Part shown: positions 13,682 through 22,334 of the stretch, piece by piece
Numbering within the stretch: position 1 is the first letter of the stretch
How the letters are laid out: every line of letters starts with the position of its first letter
Source of the DNA: Clostridia bacterium
GTDB lineage: Bacteria > Bacillota > Clostridia > Christensenellales > Aristaeellaceae
DNA: 22,362 nt
Assembly: GCA_900769075.1 (NCBI GenBank)
Contig: CAAGFE010000031.1
Location: 1-22,362, forward strand
Reading direction: 5' to 3'
Notes under the pieces: generated by a model
Databases searched by the model: none
Seen by the model: only the letters and a program-made list of their open reading frames with translations
Told to the model about the DNA's origin: nothing
Made by a program: the position numbers and the translations under genes

Positions 13682-14614
13682 TTACTTCACCTGAGCCAGG
13701 GCGTTGTTGACCGCCTCGATCAGGCCCTTGGAAGAGTAGGTCGCACCGGCGGCAACGTCCACCTCGGTGGACTGGGCCGCGATGATCGCGTCGGTCACGG
13801 AGGGATATGCCTTATCAAAGATGCCGGCGGTCTCGCCATTCTCCAGCACCTCGATCTTGGCGATCTTGCCGCCGTCCATGGTGACCTTCACCTTGATGTC
13901 GCCGCCGAAGCCCTTGCCGACGCCGATGTATTCGTTGGCAGCCAGCGCGGGTTCTTCCGCTGCTTCCTCCACGGGGGCAGCGGCGTAGCCGAAGTGGATG
14001 TTCAGCAGCTCGATCAGCTTGCCGCCCACATCGGCGGATACGCAGGCGCAGCGCACAGCACGCTCGGGATCGCCGAACTCATGGCCGGAAGCCTTCATCC
14101 AATTGCCGACGGAGTCCTTGCACAGCTCGGAGCCCGCGACGGAATGCACGGGATGCTCGGGCTTGTCCGCGGGCTGGTAGATGGGGAAAGCGGTGGACTC
14201 GTACCAGGCGTAGAGCTGGCCGCGGATGCTGCTCATGTCGGAACCGGTGGTGAACAGGTTCAGCACGGAGAACGCGCCGCCCAGGGAGCCGCACAGGTTG
14301 CGGCGGCCGTAGCCACCGCCGCCATGGGCGAACATGCGGCCGTCAATCTGGTTGTAGGGGTAGCCGAACTTCTCGGCCATCAGGGCCAGAATGCCGGAAG
14401 CGACGCCGGCAGCGCAGCCGCCATTGGTGAAGAAGCTGGCGTAAATCCGATCATGCACTTCCTGCACATCCAGGGGATGATATGTCCAGGGGTAAGCAGG
14501 CGCGGCGATTTCCGTTTCAGCGCCGACAGCGGCAGGAATGGCGGTCACGGCAGCGGCACCCAGCATGGTCTTGCCCGCCAGCTTCAGAAAGTCGCGGCGA
14601 TCAAAATTGCTCAT
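13682..14614 (-). CDS. Tat-exported C_GCAxxG_C_C-type redox protein fused to an FMN_bind domain
   Basis: 310 residues. Tat signal RRDFLK (6-11) and hydrophobic stretch to Ala32. Residues ~45-205 resemble the C_GCAxxG_C_C redox family: GGCAAGVASGI (Cys67), GRRNLCGSLGGAF (Cys108), ELCKDSVGNWM (Cys165) and RCACVSADVGGKL (Cys189, Cys191). The family's first cysteine seems to be replaced (Asn64). Residues ~225-310 are an FMN_bind domain with covalent FMN motif AAGATYSS (Thr292). A thiol or metal redox centre linked to a flavin outside the membrane suggests electron transfer to an extracytoplasmic acceptor, perhaps with the flavoprotein at 5700-7679; partners are inferred. ATG at 14614 follows GGAGG by 8 bases; the upstream in-frame codons belong to the leader. 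Own promoter and terminator. Confidence 0.85.
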   Translation of the reverse strand: MSNFDRRDFLKLAGKTMLGAAAVTAIPAAVGAETEIAAPAYPWTYHPLDVQEVHDRIYASFFTNGGCAAGVASGILALMAEKFGYPYNQIDGRMFAHGGGGYGRRNLCGSLGGAFSVLNLFTTGSDMSSIRGQLYAWYESTAFPIYQPADKPEHPVHSVAGSELCKDSVGNWMKASGHEFGDPERAVRCACVSADVGGKLIELLNIHFGYAAAPVEEAAEEPALAANEYIGVGKGFGGDIKVKVTMDGGKIAKIEVLENGETAGIFDKAYPSVTDAIIAAQSTEVDVAAGATYSSKGLIEAVNNALAQVK

Positions 14615-14641
14615 GTTTACTTCCTCCTCATCGGTATCTCG

Positions 14642-14654
14642 CGTGCTATGCACG
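14642..14654. promoter_or_regulatory. Short dyad in the leader of the exported redox protein
   Basis: CGTGC-TAT-GCACG, 5-base perfect arms, between the promoter and the SD of the minus-strand gene. It shares GCGTG/CACG with the MerR operator at 5639-5655 but with different spacing, so common regulation is only a possibility. Confidence 0.3.
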
Positions 14655-14665
14655 TCTTTGTCTGT

Positions 14666-14694
14666 ATTATACAGCATTCAGTCGGAGAAGGCAA
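14666..14694 (-). promoter_or_regulatory. Promoter of the exported redox protein
   Basis: Minus strand TTGCCT (14689-14694), 17-base spacer, TATAAT (14666-14671), about 50 bases before the ATG. Confidence 0.8.
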
Positions 14695-14841
14695 GAGGGG
14701 GAGGAAAGAAAAATCCTATGAAAAATAGGTATTTGCTGTGTGATCCTTATTTGACCATCCGGTGGCGGACATATTTCACCGATCCAGGATAGTTAAAAAT
14801 ATATCTTTGTCGGATAAACACAAATCAGGGCGTGTATGCCC

Positions 14842-14870
14842 TTGCAAAAAGGGCGCAAATCAACTATAAT
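14842..14870 (+). promoter_or_regulatory. Promoter of the atp operon
   Basis: TTGCAA (14842-14847), 17-base spacer, TATAAT (14865-14870). The -35 box lies inside a small inverted repeat GCCCTT (14838-14843) / AAGGGC (14849-14854). The 147 bases before it (14695-14841) hold no gene. Confidence 0.88.
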
Positions 14871-14879
14871 ATGTAGAAA

Positions 14880-14911
14880 GTCAGTGCATCGGACAAGCTA
14901 TCAGCACTGAC
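14880..14911 (+). promoter_or_regulatory. Leader hairpin of the atp mRNA
   Basis: GTCAGTGC (14880-14887) and GCACTGAC (14904-14911) form a perfect 8-bp stem with a 16-base loop, starting within a few bases of the expected transcript 5' end and ending directly against the SD of atpI (GGGAGGG, 14912-14918). There is no T tract, so it is not a terminator; 5' end protection or translation control is possible. Confidence 0.6.
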
Positions 14912-14928
14912 GGGAGGGATGGAGCGAC

Positions 14929-15315
14929 TTGTTCAAAAAGATCGACCCCACGGTCATGAAGGAAACGCGTTTCATTGCGCTGATTGTGCTGATTCTCAGC
15001 GCGCTGATGCAGGCCGTGTTCCTGGTGATCGGTCAGTGGGATTTGACCGTGCTGCTGGGCAACCTGTATGGCGCGGCAGCGGCTGTGGGCAATTTCTTCC
15101 TGATGGGGCTGACGGTGCAGCACTGCCTGACCCTCCAGCCGGAGGACGCGAAGAAGAAAATGAAGTTTTCCCAGCAGATGCGCCTGCTGATGCTCCTTTT
15201 GCTGTGCGTCATCGGCGCGGCCCTGAGCTGCTTCAGCACCATTGCCTTGCTTGTGCCCCAGTTCTTTCCGCGCATCGGTGTCACCATCCGCGGACTGACG
15301 ATGAAAAAGGAGTAA
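14929..15315 (+). CDS. atpI: ATP synthase subunit I-like membrane protein
   Basis: 128 residues with four hydrophobic helices (about residues 13-33, 40-62, 82-102 and 106-120) and a short charged loop PEDAKKKMKFSQ between the second and third. First gene of the atp operon, the usual place of AtpI, which helps assemble the c-ring. It starts with TTG at 14929, 10 bases after GGGAGGG. Sequence conservation in this family is low, so the name rests on position, size and topology. Confidence 0.8.
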   Translation: MFKKIDPTVMKETRFIALIVLILSALMQAVFLVIGQWDLTVLLGNLYGAAAAVGNFFLMGLTVQHCLTLQPEDAKKKMKFSQQMRLLMLLLLCVIGAALSCFSTIALLVPQFFPRIGVTIRGLTMKKE

Positions 15316-15363
15316 CCCGGTTTGTTCACCCCAACCCTTTGCTGCAAAGGAGGTGAAATTCCT

Positions 15364-16266
15364 GTGAAAGAGAACAGCAAAAAGTTTCGCATGGTGGATG
15401 CGCTGCTCATCGCAATGATGATTGTTCCGCTGGTGATCGCCATGGTGATCAAGGTGCTGACCACACCGGCCACGGAGGGAATCGAAATCGCCGGTGCGCG
15501 CATCCTGTGCACGATCCCGATGCCCATTCAGGATCTGATCATCTCGGAAGCCCAGGTCAATGCCTGGCTGATCATGATCACGATCCTCGGCTTCTGCCTG
15601 TTCATCACCCATGGCCTCAAGGAGGACAAGCGTGACTGGCGGCAGATGGCGGCGGAATGGATTGTCGAGAAGCTGGATCAGCTGGTGCAAAACAGCATGG
15701 AGGACGTTTTCCATGCGACCTATGCACCCTTTATCGGCACGATCCTGGCGATTTCCGCCTGCTCGAGCCTGATGTCCCTGGTGGGCGTGTTCCCGCCAAC
15801 CGCGGATGTGAACGTCATCGCCGGCTGGTCGATCCTCGTTTTCATCCTCATCACCAAGAACAAGCTCAAGGGCGGCCTTGGCAACTACGTCAAGGGCTTC
15901 CTGGAGCCCATCCCGGTGATGCTGCCCATGAACATCCTGAGCGAATTTGCAACGCCCATCTCGATGACCTTCCGTCATTTCGGCAACGTCATGTCCGGTA
16001 CGGTCATCGCCACGCTGATCGCCTGGGCCCTGCAGAACCTCTCCGCGATGGTGCTGGGCTGGCTGCCCGGCTTCCTTGGTGACATCCCCTTCCTGCAGGT
16101 CGGTATTCCGGCCATCATGAGCGTCTACTTTGACGTGTTCAGCGGTTGCATCCAGGCCTACATCTTCGCCATGCTGACGATGCTCAATGTCTCCGGCGCC
16201 TACCCGGCGGAGGCCATTGAGGCCCGGCTGGCCAAGCGCGAAGCCCGGAAAGCCCGCGTGGCTTAA
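15364..16266 (+). CDS. atpB: F-type ATP synthase subunit a
   Basis: 300 residues, the membrane stator half-channel subunit. The conserved segment SEFATPISMTFRHFGNVMSG (from ~193) holds the essential arginine (Arg204), and the last helices IMSVYFDVFSGCIQAYIFAMLTMLNVSGA hold the conserved Gln and aromatic residues. Start GTG at 15364, after an almost perfect SD AAAGGAGGTGA (15346-15356); the frame continues upstream but without an SD. A long periplasm-side loop near residues 35-62 is normal. 64 bases separate it from atpE. Confidence 0.96.
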   Translation: MKENSKKFRMVDALLIAMMIVPLVIAMVIKVLTTPATEGIEIAGARILCTIPMPIQDLIISEAQVNAWLIMITILGFCLFITHGLKEDKRDWRQMAAEWIVEKLDQLVQNSMEDVFHATYAPFIGTILAISACSSLMSLVGVFPPTADVNVIAGWSILVFILITKNKLKGGLGNYVKGFLEPIPVMLPMNILSEFATPISMTFRHFGNVMSGTVIATLIAWALQNLSAMVLGWLPGFLGDIPFLQVGIPAIMSVYFDVFSGCIQAYIFAMLTMLNVSGAYPAEAIEARLAKREARKARVA

Positions 16267-16330
16267 CCCCGTCACTCTGCCGCAGGTGCGGCTCGAATAA
16301 CAAATAACAAAACATTGGAGGAATTGAACA

Positions 16331-16627
16331 ATGGAACTGGCAATCGGTATCATTCTTGGCTGCTGCGCGCTGGGCGCGGGTATCTGCATGGGCATTGGCG
16401 CTATCGGCCCCGGCGTTGGCGAAGGTCACGCGGTGGCAAACGCCTGTGAGGCCATCGGCCGTCAGCCCGAAGCGAAGGGCGCTGTTACTTCCACCATGAT
16501 CATGGGCTGTGCCATCTCCGAAACCACCGGTATTTACGCCCTGGTCATCGCCATTCTGCTGATCTTTGTCGCGCCCGGCATGCTGGTGAATACCCTGGTG
16601 AAGGCCATCAAGAACCTGGGCGTGTAA
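16331..16627 (+). CDS. atpE: F-type ATP synthase subunit c, probable Na+-binding type
   Basis: 98 residues, two membrane helices forming the rotor ring. Helix 1: IGAIGPGVGEGHAVANA, loop RQPEAKG, helix 2: MIMGCAISETTGIYALVIAIL. The ion-carrying Glu64 is followed by Thr65, Thr66 and Tyr69, the pattern of Na+ c subunits (Glu-Ser/Thr-Thr...Tyr). In helix 1, the place held by Gln32 in Ilyobacter is Glu31, giving a two-carboxylate site as reported for Fusobacterium nucleatum. The C-terminus is extended by ~15 residues (NTLVKAIKNLGV). GGAGG lies 9 bases before the ATG. Na+ coupling is inferred from these residues. Confidence 0.96.
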   Translation: MELAIGIILGCCALGAGICMGIGAIGPGVGEGHAVANACEAIGRQPEAKGAVTSTMIMGCAISETTGIYALVIAILLIFVAPGMLVNTLVKAIKNLGV

Positions 16628-16640
16628 AGCAGGTGACGGC

Positions 16641-17144
16641 ATGCAGTCTTTGGAAATCGTATCCGTTAACATCTGGCAGATTCTGATTTCCCTGGCGAAT
16701 CTGACCATCCTGTATTTGCTGCTGAAAAAGTTCCTGTACAAGCCGGTGAAGGCGGTCATCGAGGGGCGCAAGGCGGACATTGCCAAGTCCTACGCGGATG
16801 CGGAGCAGGCCCAGACCGACGCCTTTGCCTCCCGGGATGCATACAACGCCAAGCTGGCCACCGCCCATCAAGAGGCGGATGAAATCATCCACGATGCGAC
16901 GGTGATGGCCAACAAGCGCGGCGACAAAATCGTCGCTGAAGCCCATCAGAAGGCTGATGAGATTGTCCGCCAGGGCGAGCTGGAAGCCAGGATGGAGAAG
17001 AAGAAGGCCATGGAAACCATCCGTCAGGACATCACCGAGGTGTCTGCGGCCATGACCGAAAAGCTGCTGAAGCGCGAAATGACCACCGCCGATCACCGCG
17101 GTCTGATCGATGATTTCCTGAAGGGCGTGGGTGAAGACAAATGA
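16641..17144 (+). CDS. atpF: F-type ATP synthase subunit b
   Basis: 167 residues: one N-terminal membrane helix (residues ~10-30, WQILISLANLTILYLLLKKFLYKPV) and a long charged coiled coil rich in Ala, Glu, Lys and Asp that forms the outer stalk linking subunit a to the delta subunit. ATG at 16641 follows CAGGTG. Only one b gene is present, so the stalk is a homodimer. Its stop overlaps the start of atpH by four bases (ATGA), implying coupled translation. Confidence 0.94.
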   Translation: MQSLEIVSVNIWQILISLANLTILYLLLKKFLYKPVKAVIEGRKADIAKSYADAEQAQTDAFASRDAYNAKLATAHQEADEIIHDATVMANKRGDKIVAEAHQKADEIVRQGELEARMEKKKAMETIRQDITEVSAAMTEKLLKREMTTADHRGLIDDFLKGVGEDK

Positions 17145-17667
17145 CCGATATGAGCAAGGCTTATGCGGACGCGCTATTCTCCCTGGCTCTGGAAACCAAC
17201 ACCGTTTTTGAAACGCTGATGGCGCTCAAGGAGATACGCGAAGGCATCTATGGCACCGAGGGTGCCATGGATCTGCTGGCCTCTCCCTCCATCCCCAAGG
17301 ATGAGCGCTGCGCCGTGCTGGAAAAGGCCTTTGGCGACGTCCAGCCGGAGCATGTGATGAGCTTCGTCTGCGTGCTGGTGCAGCATGGGCACATCCGGGA
17401 GCTGAACGACTGCCTGGAAGCCTACACAGCCCTGCACGATGAGCATTGCCGCCTGTCCACGGCCTATGTGACCAGCGCCATTGAGCTGACGGCCAAGGAA
17501 AAGGCGGATCTGACCGAAAAGCTGAGCCGGAAATTCCAGCGGACCATCCATATGGAATGCACGGTGGATCCTTCGCTCCTGGGCGGCCTTGTTGTCCGCT
17601 TGGACGGCATGGTCATTGACGGCAGCCTGAAGCATCGGCTGCAAGAAATCAAGGAAGTGATGAACAG

Positions 17668-17671
<4 letters not shown>
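17141..17671 (+). CDS. atpH: F-type ATP synthase subunit delta
   Basis: 176 residues of the OSCP/delta family, which joins the outer stalk to the alpha subunits. The helical N-terminal domain begins MSKAYADALFSLALE, and the C-terminal domain ends VDPSLLGGLVVRLDGMVIDGSLKHRLQEIKE, the family signature. The start at 17141 overlaps the atpF stop as ATGA; MSKAYAD at 17150 is an alternative. Its own stop overlaps the atpA start in the same way. Confidence 0.95.
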
Positions 17672-19161
<1,490 letters not shown>

Positions 19162-19166
19162 CGGGC

Positions 19167-19967
19167 ATGGGAGCCAACACCAAAGCCCTGAAAAACCGCA
19201 TCCGCAGCGTTGATTCCACGCTCCATACCACCAGTGCCATGGGCCTGGTCGCATCCTCCAAGATGCGCCGCGCCAATCAGGCGATGCACAACGGCAAGCA
19301 GTACGTTGCCGCCTTCGACCGTGTGGTCGGCGTGCTGGCCTCGGTCAATGAGTGCCAGCGCAGCCCCTATATGCGCCAGAGCGGCGAGCGTACCCGGCTG
19401 ATCGTCATCGCGGGTGACCGCGGATTGGCGGGCGGCTACAACGCCAACGTGTTCCGCCTGGTGGCGACCATGCCCTGCGACCAGATCATCCCCATCGGCA
19501 AGCGCGCCTGCGACCGCTACAGGGGAGAATTCTTCTCCTCCGAGAAGTTCACCGGCGCACAGGCCACCGCCATGGCCCGCCAGCTTTGCAGGGACTTTGT
19601 GGACGGTGCCTTTGACCGCCTTGGCATCGTGTACACCCGCTATGTGTCCATGATGTCCCAGGAGGCGGAGGTCAAGTGGGTGCTGCCCCTCGTCAAACCC
19701 GAATCGGTGGAGCCTCTCTCCGCCATCTTCGAGCCGGATGAGGAAACCATCCTCAATGCCACTGTGCCGGATTACATCGCAGGCATCCTGATGGCCTGTA
19801 TCCGCGAGAGCTTTGCCAGCGAGGTGTCTGCCCGCCGCATGGCGATGGACTCCGCAGGCAAGAACGCCCGCGCCATGATTGATAACCTGCAGCTGCAGTA
19901 CAACCGCGCGCGTCAGGGCGCCATCACCCAGGAAATCACGGAAATCGTTGCGGGCAGCGGCAGCTGA
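19167..19967 (+). CDS. atpG: F-type ATP synthase subunit gamma
   Basis: 266 residues, the central shaft. The N-terminal helix (NTKALKNRIRSVDSTLHTTSAMGLVASSKMRRA) and C-terminal helix (RRMAMDSAGKNARAMIDNLQLQYNRARQGAITQEITEIVAG) form the coiled coil in F1, and VIAGDRGLAGGYNANV is the conserved Rossmann-like core. The ATG at 19167 is preferred over the GTG at 19158, which overlaps the atpA stop, because GGAGG lies about 8 bases before the ATG. Somewhat shorter than the common ~285 residues. Confidence 0.95.
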   Translation: MGANTKALKNRIRSVDSTLHTTSAMGLVASSKMRRANQAMHNGKQYVAAFDRVVGVLASVNECQRSPYMRQSGERTRLIVIAGDRGLAGGYNANVFRLVATMPCDQIIPIGKRACDRYRGEFFSSEKFTGAQATAMARQLCRDFVDGAFDRLGIVYTRYVSMMSQEAEVKWVLPLVKPESVEPLSAIFEPDEETILNATVPDYIAGILMACIRESFASEVSARRMAMDSAGKNARAMIDNLQLQYNRARQGAITQEITEIVAGSGS

Positions 19968-20008
19968 CGGATCGATCCGTACCCTACCAAATGAAGGGGG
20001 TTATACCT

Positions 20009-21406
20009 TTGGCAACTACCAACACGGGCATTGTCGCGCAGGTCATGGGGCCTGTCGTTGACGTCCGTTTTGAAAAGGGCGGACTTCCGCCCATCCATCA
20101 GGCGCTGACGGTCATGATCGGCGAGCGCAAGCTGACCGTTGAGGTCGCGCAGCATATCGGTGACAACACGGCCCGCTGCATCGCCATGGCCTCCACCGAC
20201 GGCCTTCAGCGCGATTCCGTCGTGACCGATACCGGCGCGGCGATCTCCGTTCCCGTGGGCCGTCAGACCCTGGGTCGTATCTTCAATGTGCTGGGCGATG
20301 TGGTGGACAATAGCGCGCCTGTGGAGGGCGAGCGCTGGGACATCCACCGTCCGGCCCCGGCCTATGATGAGCTGGCAACCTCCACGGAGATCCTGGAAAC
20401 CGGCATCAAGGTCATCGACCTGATTTGCCCCTACTCCAAGGGCGGCAAGATCGGCCTGTTCGGCGGCGCCGGCGTGGGCAAGACCGTGCTGATCATGGAA
20501 CTCATCAACAACATCGCCAAGCAGCATAACGGCCTGTCCGTCTTTACCGGCGTTGGGGAGCGTACCCGCGAGGGCAATGACCTGTACAACGAGATGAAGG
20601 AATCCGGCGTGCTGAAGAATACCGCGCTGGTTTACGGCCAGATGAACGAGCCTCCGGGAGCGCGTATGCGCGTCGGCCTGGCGGGATTGACCGTCGCGGA
20701 ATACTTCCGTGACCAGGAAGGCCAGGACGTGCTGCTGTTCATTGACAACATCTTCCGTTTCACCCAGGCCGGCTCGGAGGTGTCCGCATTGCTGGGCCGC
20801 ATGCCCTCCGCCGTTGGCTACCAGCCGACCCTGGCCACCGAGATGGGCACCCTGCAGGAGCGCATCACGTCCACCCGCAAGGGCTCCATCACGTCCGTGC
20901 AGGCCGTGTACGTCCCCGCGGACGACCTGACTGACCCCGCACCCGCCACGACCTTCTCCCACCTGGACGCGACCACGGTTCTGTCCCGTCCCATCGCGTC
21001 CCAGGGCATCTATCCCGCCGTGGACCCGCTGGAATCCACCTCCCGCATCCTGTCCCCGGATATCGTGGGCGAGGAGCATTACCGTGTGGCCCGCGAGGTG
21101 CAGCGCATTCTCCAGCGCTATACCGAACTGATGGACATCATCGCCATCATGGGCATGGATGAGCTGTCCGACGAGGACAAGCTGCTGGTGGGCCGCGCCC
21201 GTAAGATCCAGCGCTTCCTGTCCCAGCCCTTCGACGTGTCCGAGAAGTTTACCGGCTTCCCCGGCGCGTATGTGCCGATCAGCGAAACCATCCGCGGCTT
21301 CAGTGAGATCATTGAGGGCAAGCATGATGACTTGCCCGAGTCCGCGTTCCTGTTCGCCGGCACCATTGATGACGTCATCGCCAAGGCAAAGAAGGTGCAG
21401 GGATGA
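20009..21406 (+). CDS. atpD: F-type ATP synthase subunit beta
   Basis: 465 residues, the catalytic subunit. Walker A GGAGVGKT (152-159), catalytic glutamate in GVGERTREGND (Glu184), Walker B VLLFIDNIFRF, then ALLGRMPSAVGYQPTLATEMG and the DELSD sequence at the C-terminal domain. The chosen start is TTG at 20009 (MATTNTGIVAQVMGPVVDV), since GAAGGGGG lies 8 bases before it; an ATG at 19991 is in frame but carries the SD within its first codons and has none of its own. A 41-base gap separates it from atpG; its stop overlaps atpC (ATGA). Confidence 0.97.
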   Translation: MATTNTGIVAQVMGPVVDVRFEKGGLPPIHQALTVMIGERKLTVEVAQHIGDNTARCIAMASTDGLQRDSVVTDTGAAISVPVGRQTLGRIFNVLGDVVDNSAPVEGERWDIHRPAPAYDELATSTEILETGIKVIDLICPYSKGGKIGLFGGAGVGKTVLIMELINNIAKQHNGLSVFTGVGERTREGNDLYNEMKESGVLKNTALVYGQMNEPPGARMRVGLAGLTVAEYFRDQEGQDVLLFIDNIFRFTQAGSEVSALLGRMPSAVGYQPTLATEMGTLQERITSTRKGSITSVQAVYVPADDLTDPAPATTFSHLDATTVLSRPIASQGIYPAVDPLESTSRILSPDIVGEEHYRVAREVQRILQRYTELMDIIAIMGMDELSDEDKLLVGRARKIQRFLSQPFDVSEKFTGFPGAYVPISETIRGFSEIIEGKHDDLPESAFLFAGTIDDVIAKAKKVQG

Positions 21407-21666
21407 AAACCTTCCTGCTGAATATTTCTTCGCCGGACGGCAAGGTTTTCTCCGGCCAGGCCGTGTCGCTGAGCGTACGCGGCGTGGAAGGTGAATTTGC
21501 GGTGCTCGCGGATCATGTGCCCTTCATCACCAACGTGGTGCCAGGCAAGTGCAACCTCGAGCTGGAGGATGGCACGGTCAAGCTGGGCCGCACCGAGGGC
21601 GGGATGATCACCGTCGGCAAGGACGATGTGACCTACCTGACCGCGGGCGTCACCTTTGATGAATAG
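21403..21666 (+). CDS. atpC: F-type ATP synthase subunit epsilon, short form
   Basis: 87 residues: only the N-terminal beta-sandwich (FLLNISSPDGKVFSGQAVSLSV, GEFAVLADHVPFITNVVPG, ending GMITVGKDDVTYLTAGVTFDE). Ordinary epsilon subunits have ~130-140 residues, with a C-terminal pair of helices that blocks ATP hydrolysis; here a clean stop follows the sandwich, with no helical remnant downstream before the terminator. The sandwich is what couples gamma to the c-ring, so the enzyme should still work. Last gene of the operon, starting in an ATGA overlap. Confidence 0.93.
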   Translation: MKTFLLNISSPDGKVFSGQAVSLSVRGVEGEFAVLADHVPFITNVVPGKCNLELEDGTVKLGRTEGGMITVGKDDVTYLTAGVTFDE

Positions 21667-21673
21667 CATGAGC

Positions 21674-21713
21674 CCCCTGCTGAATCAAGCGTTCAGCAGG
21701 GGAATTTCTTCTT
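21674..21713 (+). terminator. Terminator of the atp operon
   Basis: A perfect 11-bp stem CCCCTGCTGAA (21674-21684) / TTCAGCAGGGG (21692-21702) with a 7-base loop and a T-rich tail. It ends just before the insertion element. Confidence 0.9.
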
Positions 21714-21750
21714 AGTGTCTTTAGACCGTAGAGCGAAGCGAAACAGAAAA

Positions 21751-21769
21751 CCACCCGCTATGCGGGTGG
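21751..21769. repeat. Left-end subterminal hairpin of the IS element
   Basis: Perfect 8-base arms around TAT. Y1 transposases recognise such hairpins near the ends of their elements. Confidence 0.75.
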
Positions 21770-21780
21770 AAGGCAAGTCG

Positions 21781-21810
21781 TTATACAAAGACTCACCTTT
21801 CTGGTACAAT
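21781..21810 (+). promoter_or_regulatory. Probable tnpA promoter (weak -35, extended -10)
   Basis: TTATAC (21781-21786), 18-base spacer, TACAAT (21805-21810) preceded by TGG. A transcript from here would start near 21817. Confidence 0.5.
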
Positions 21811-21847
21811 AAGGATGTTCAGGCCTATTGCAAAAAGAAAGGTGAGT
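21791..21847 (+). promoter_or_regulatory. Inverted repeat that can mask the transposase SD
   Basis: ACTCACCTTTCT (21791-21802) and AGAAAGGTGAGT (21836-21847) are perfect 12-base complements. The right arm contains the tnpA SD (AAAGGTGAG); the left arm lies upstream of the -10 box. Confidence 0.75.
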
Positions 21848-21850
21848 TGT

Positions 21851-22312
21851 ATGGCAAACCAAACGAATAGTCTGGCGCATACCAAGTGGATGTGCAAGTA
21901 TCACGTCGTGTTTACACCAAAGTACCGTCGGAAAGCGATCTACAATCAATATCGAGCAGATTTGCGGGATATCATCAAGACGCTGTGTAAGTACAAGGGA
22001 GTGGAAATCATCGAAGGACACATGATGCCGGATCACGTCCACCTTCTGATAAGTATACCACCAAAGATGAGCGTGTCAAGCTTTATGGGGTACTTGAAGG
22101 GGAAGAGCGCACTAATGATCTTTGACAAACATGCGAATTTGAAGTACAAGTATGGGAATCGGCACTTCTGGGCAGAAGGGTACTATGTGTCAACGGTAGG
22201 GTTAAATGAAGCGACGATACAAAAGTACATTCAGGATCAGGAAAAGCATGATATCGCCCTGGATAAGTTAAGCGTGAAAGAGTACGAAGACCCTTTCAAG
22301 GGTGGCAAGTAA
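21851..22312 (+). CDS. tnpA: IS200/IS605-family Y1 HUH transposase
   Basis: 153 residues, the normal TnpA length. It cuts and rejoins single-stranded DNA using a tyrosine and the HUH motif. Seen: KWMCKYHVVFTPKYRRKAIY near the N-terminus, the metal-binding HVH (62-64) in GHMMPDHVHLLISIPP, FMGYLKGKSA, the RHFWAEGYYVSTVG stretch and the catalytic tyrosine in QKYIQDQ (Tyr126). ATG at 21851 lies 5-8 bases after AAAGGTGAG; the frame extends 36 bases upstream with no better start. All motifs are intact, so it is probably active. Confidence 0.95.
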   Translation: MANQTNSLAHTKWMCKYHVVFTPKYRRKAIYNQYRADLRDIIKTLCKYKGVEIIEGHMMPDHVHLLISIPPKMSVSSFMGYLKGKSALMIFDKHANLKYKYGNRHFWAEGYYVSTVGLNEATIQKYIQDQEKHDIALDKLSVKEYEDPFKGGK

Positions 22313-22334
22313 TACGAACGCCCCTTAAGGGGCG
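22290..22334. repeat. Right-end hairpins of the IS element
   Basis: Two small palindromes, ACCCTT-TC-AAGGGT (22290-22303) and CGCCCCTTAAGGGGCG (22319-22334), each followed by a similar GGC(G)GCAA stretch. One of them should be the right-end hairpin bound by TnpA. Confidence 0.55.

Noticed and set aside
14838..14854. Inverted repeat over the atp -35 box as an operator
   Set aside because: Arms of only 6 bases in a sequence with several GGGC/GCCC runs; not strong enough to claim a regulator site.
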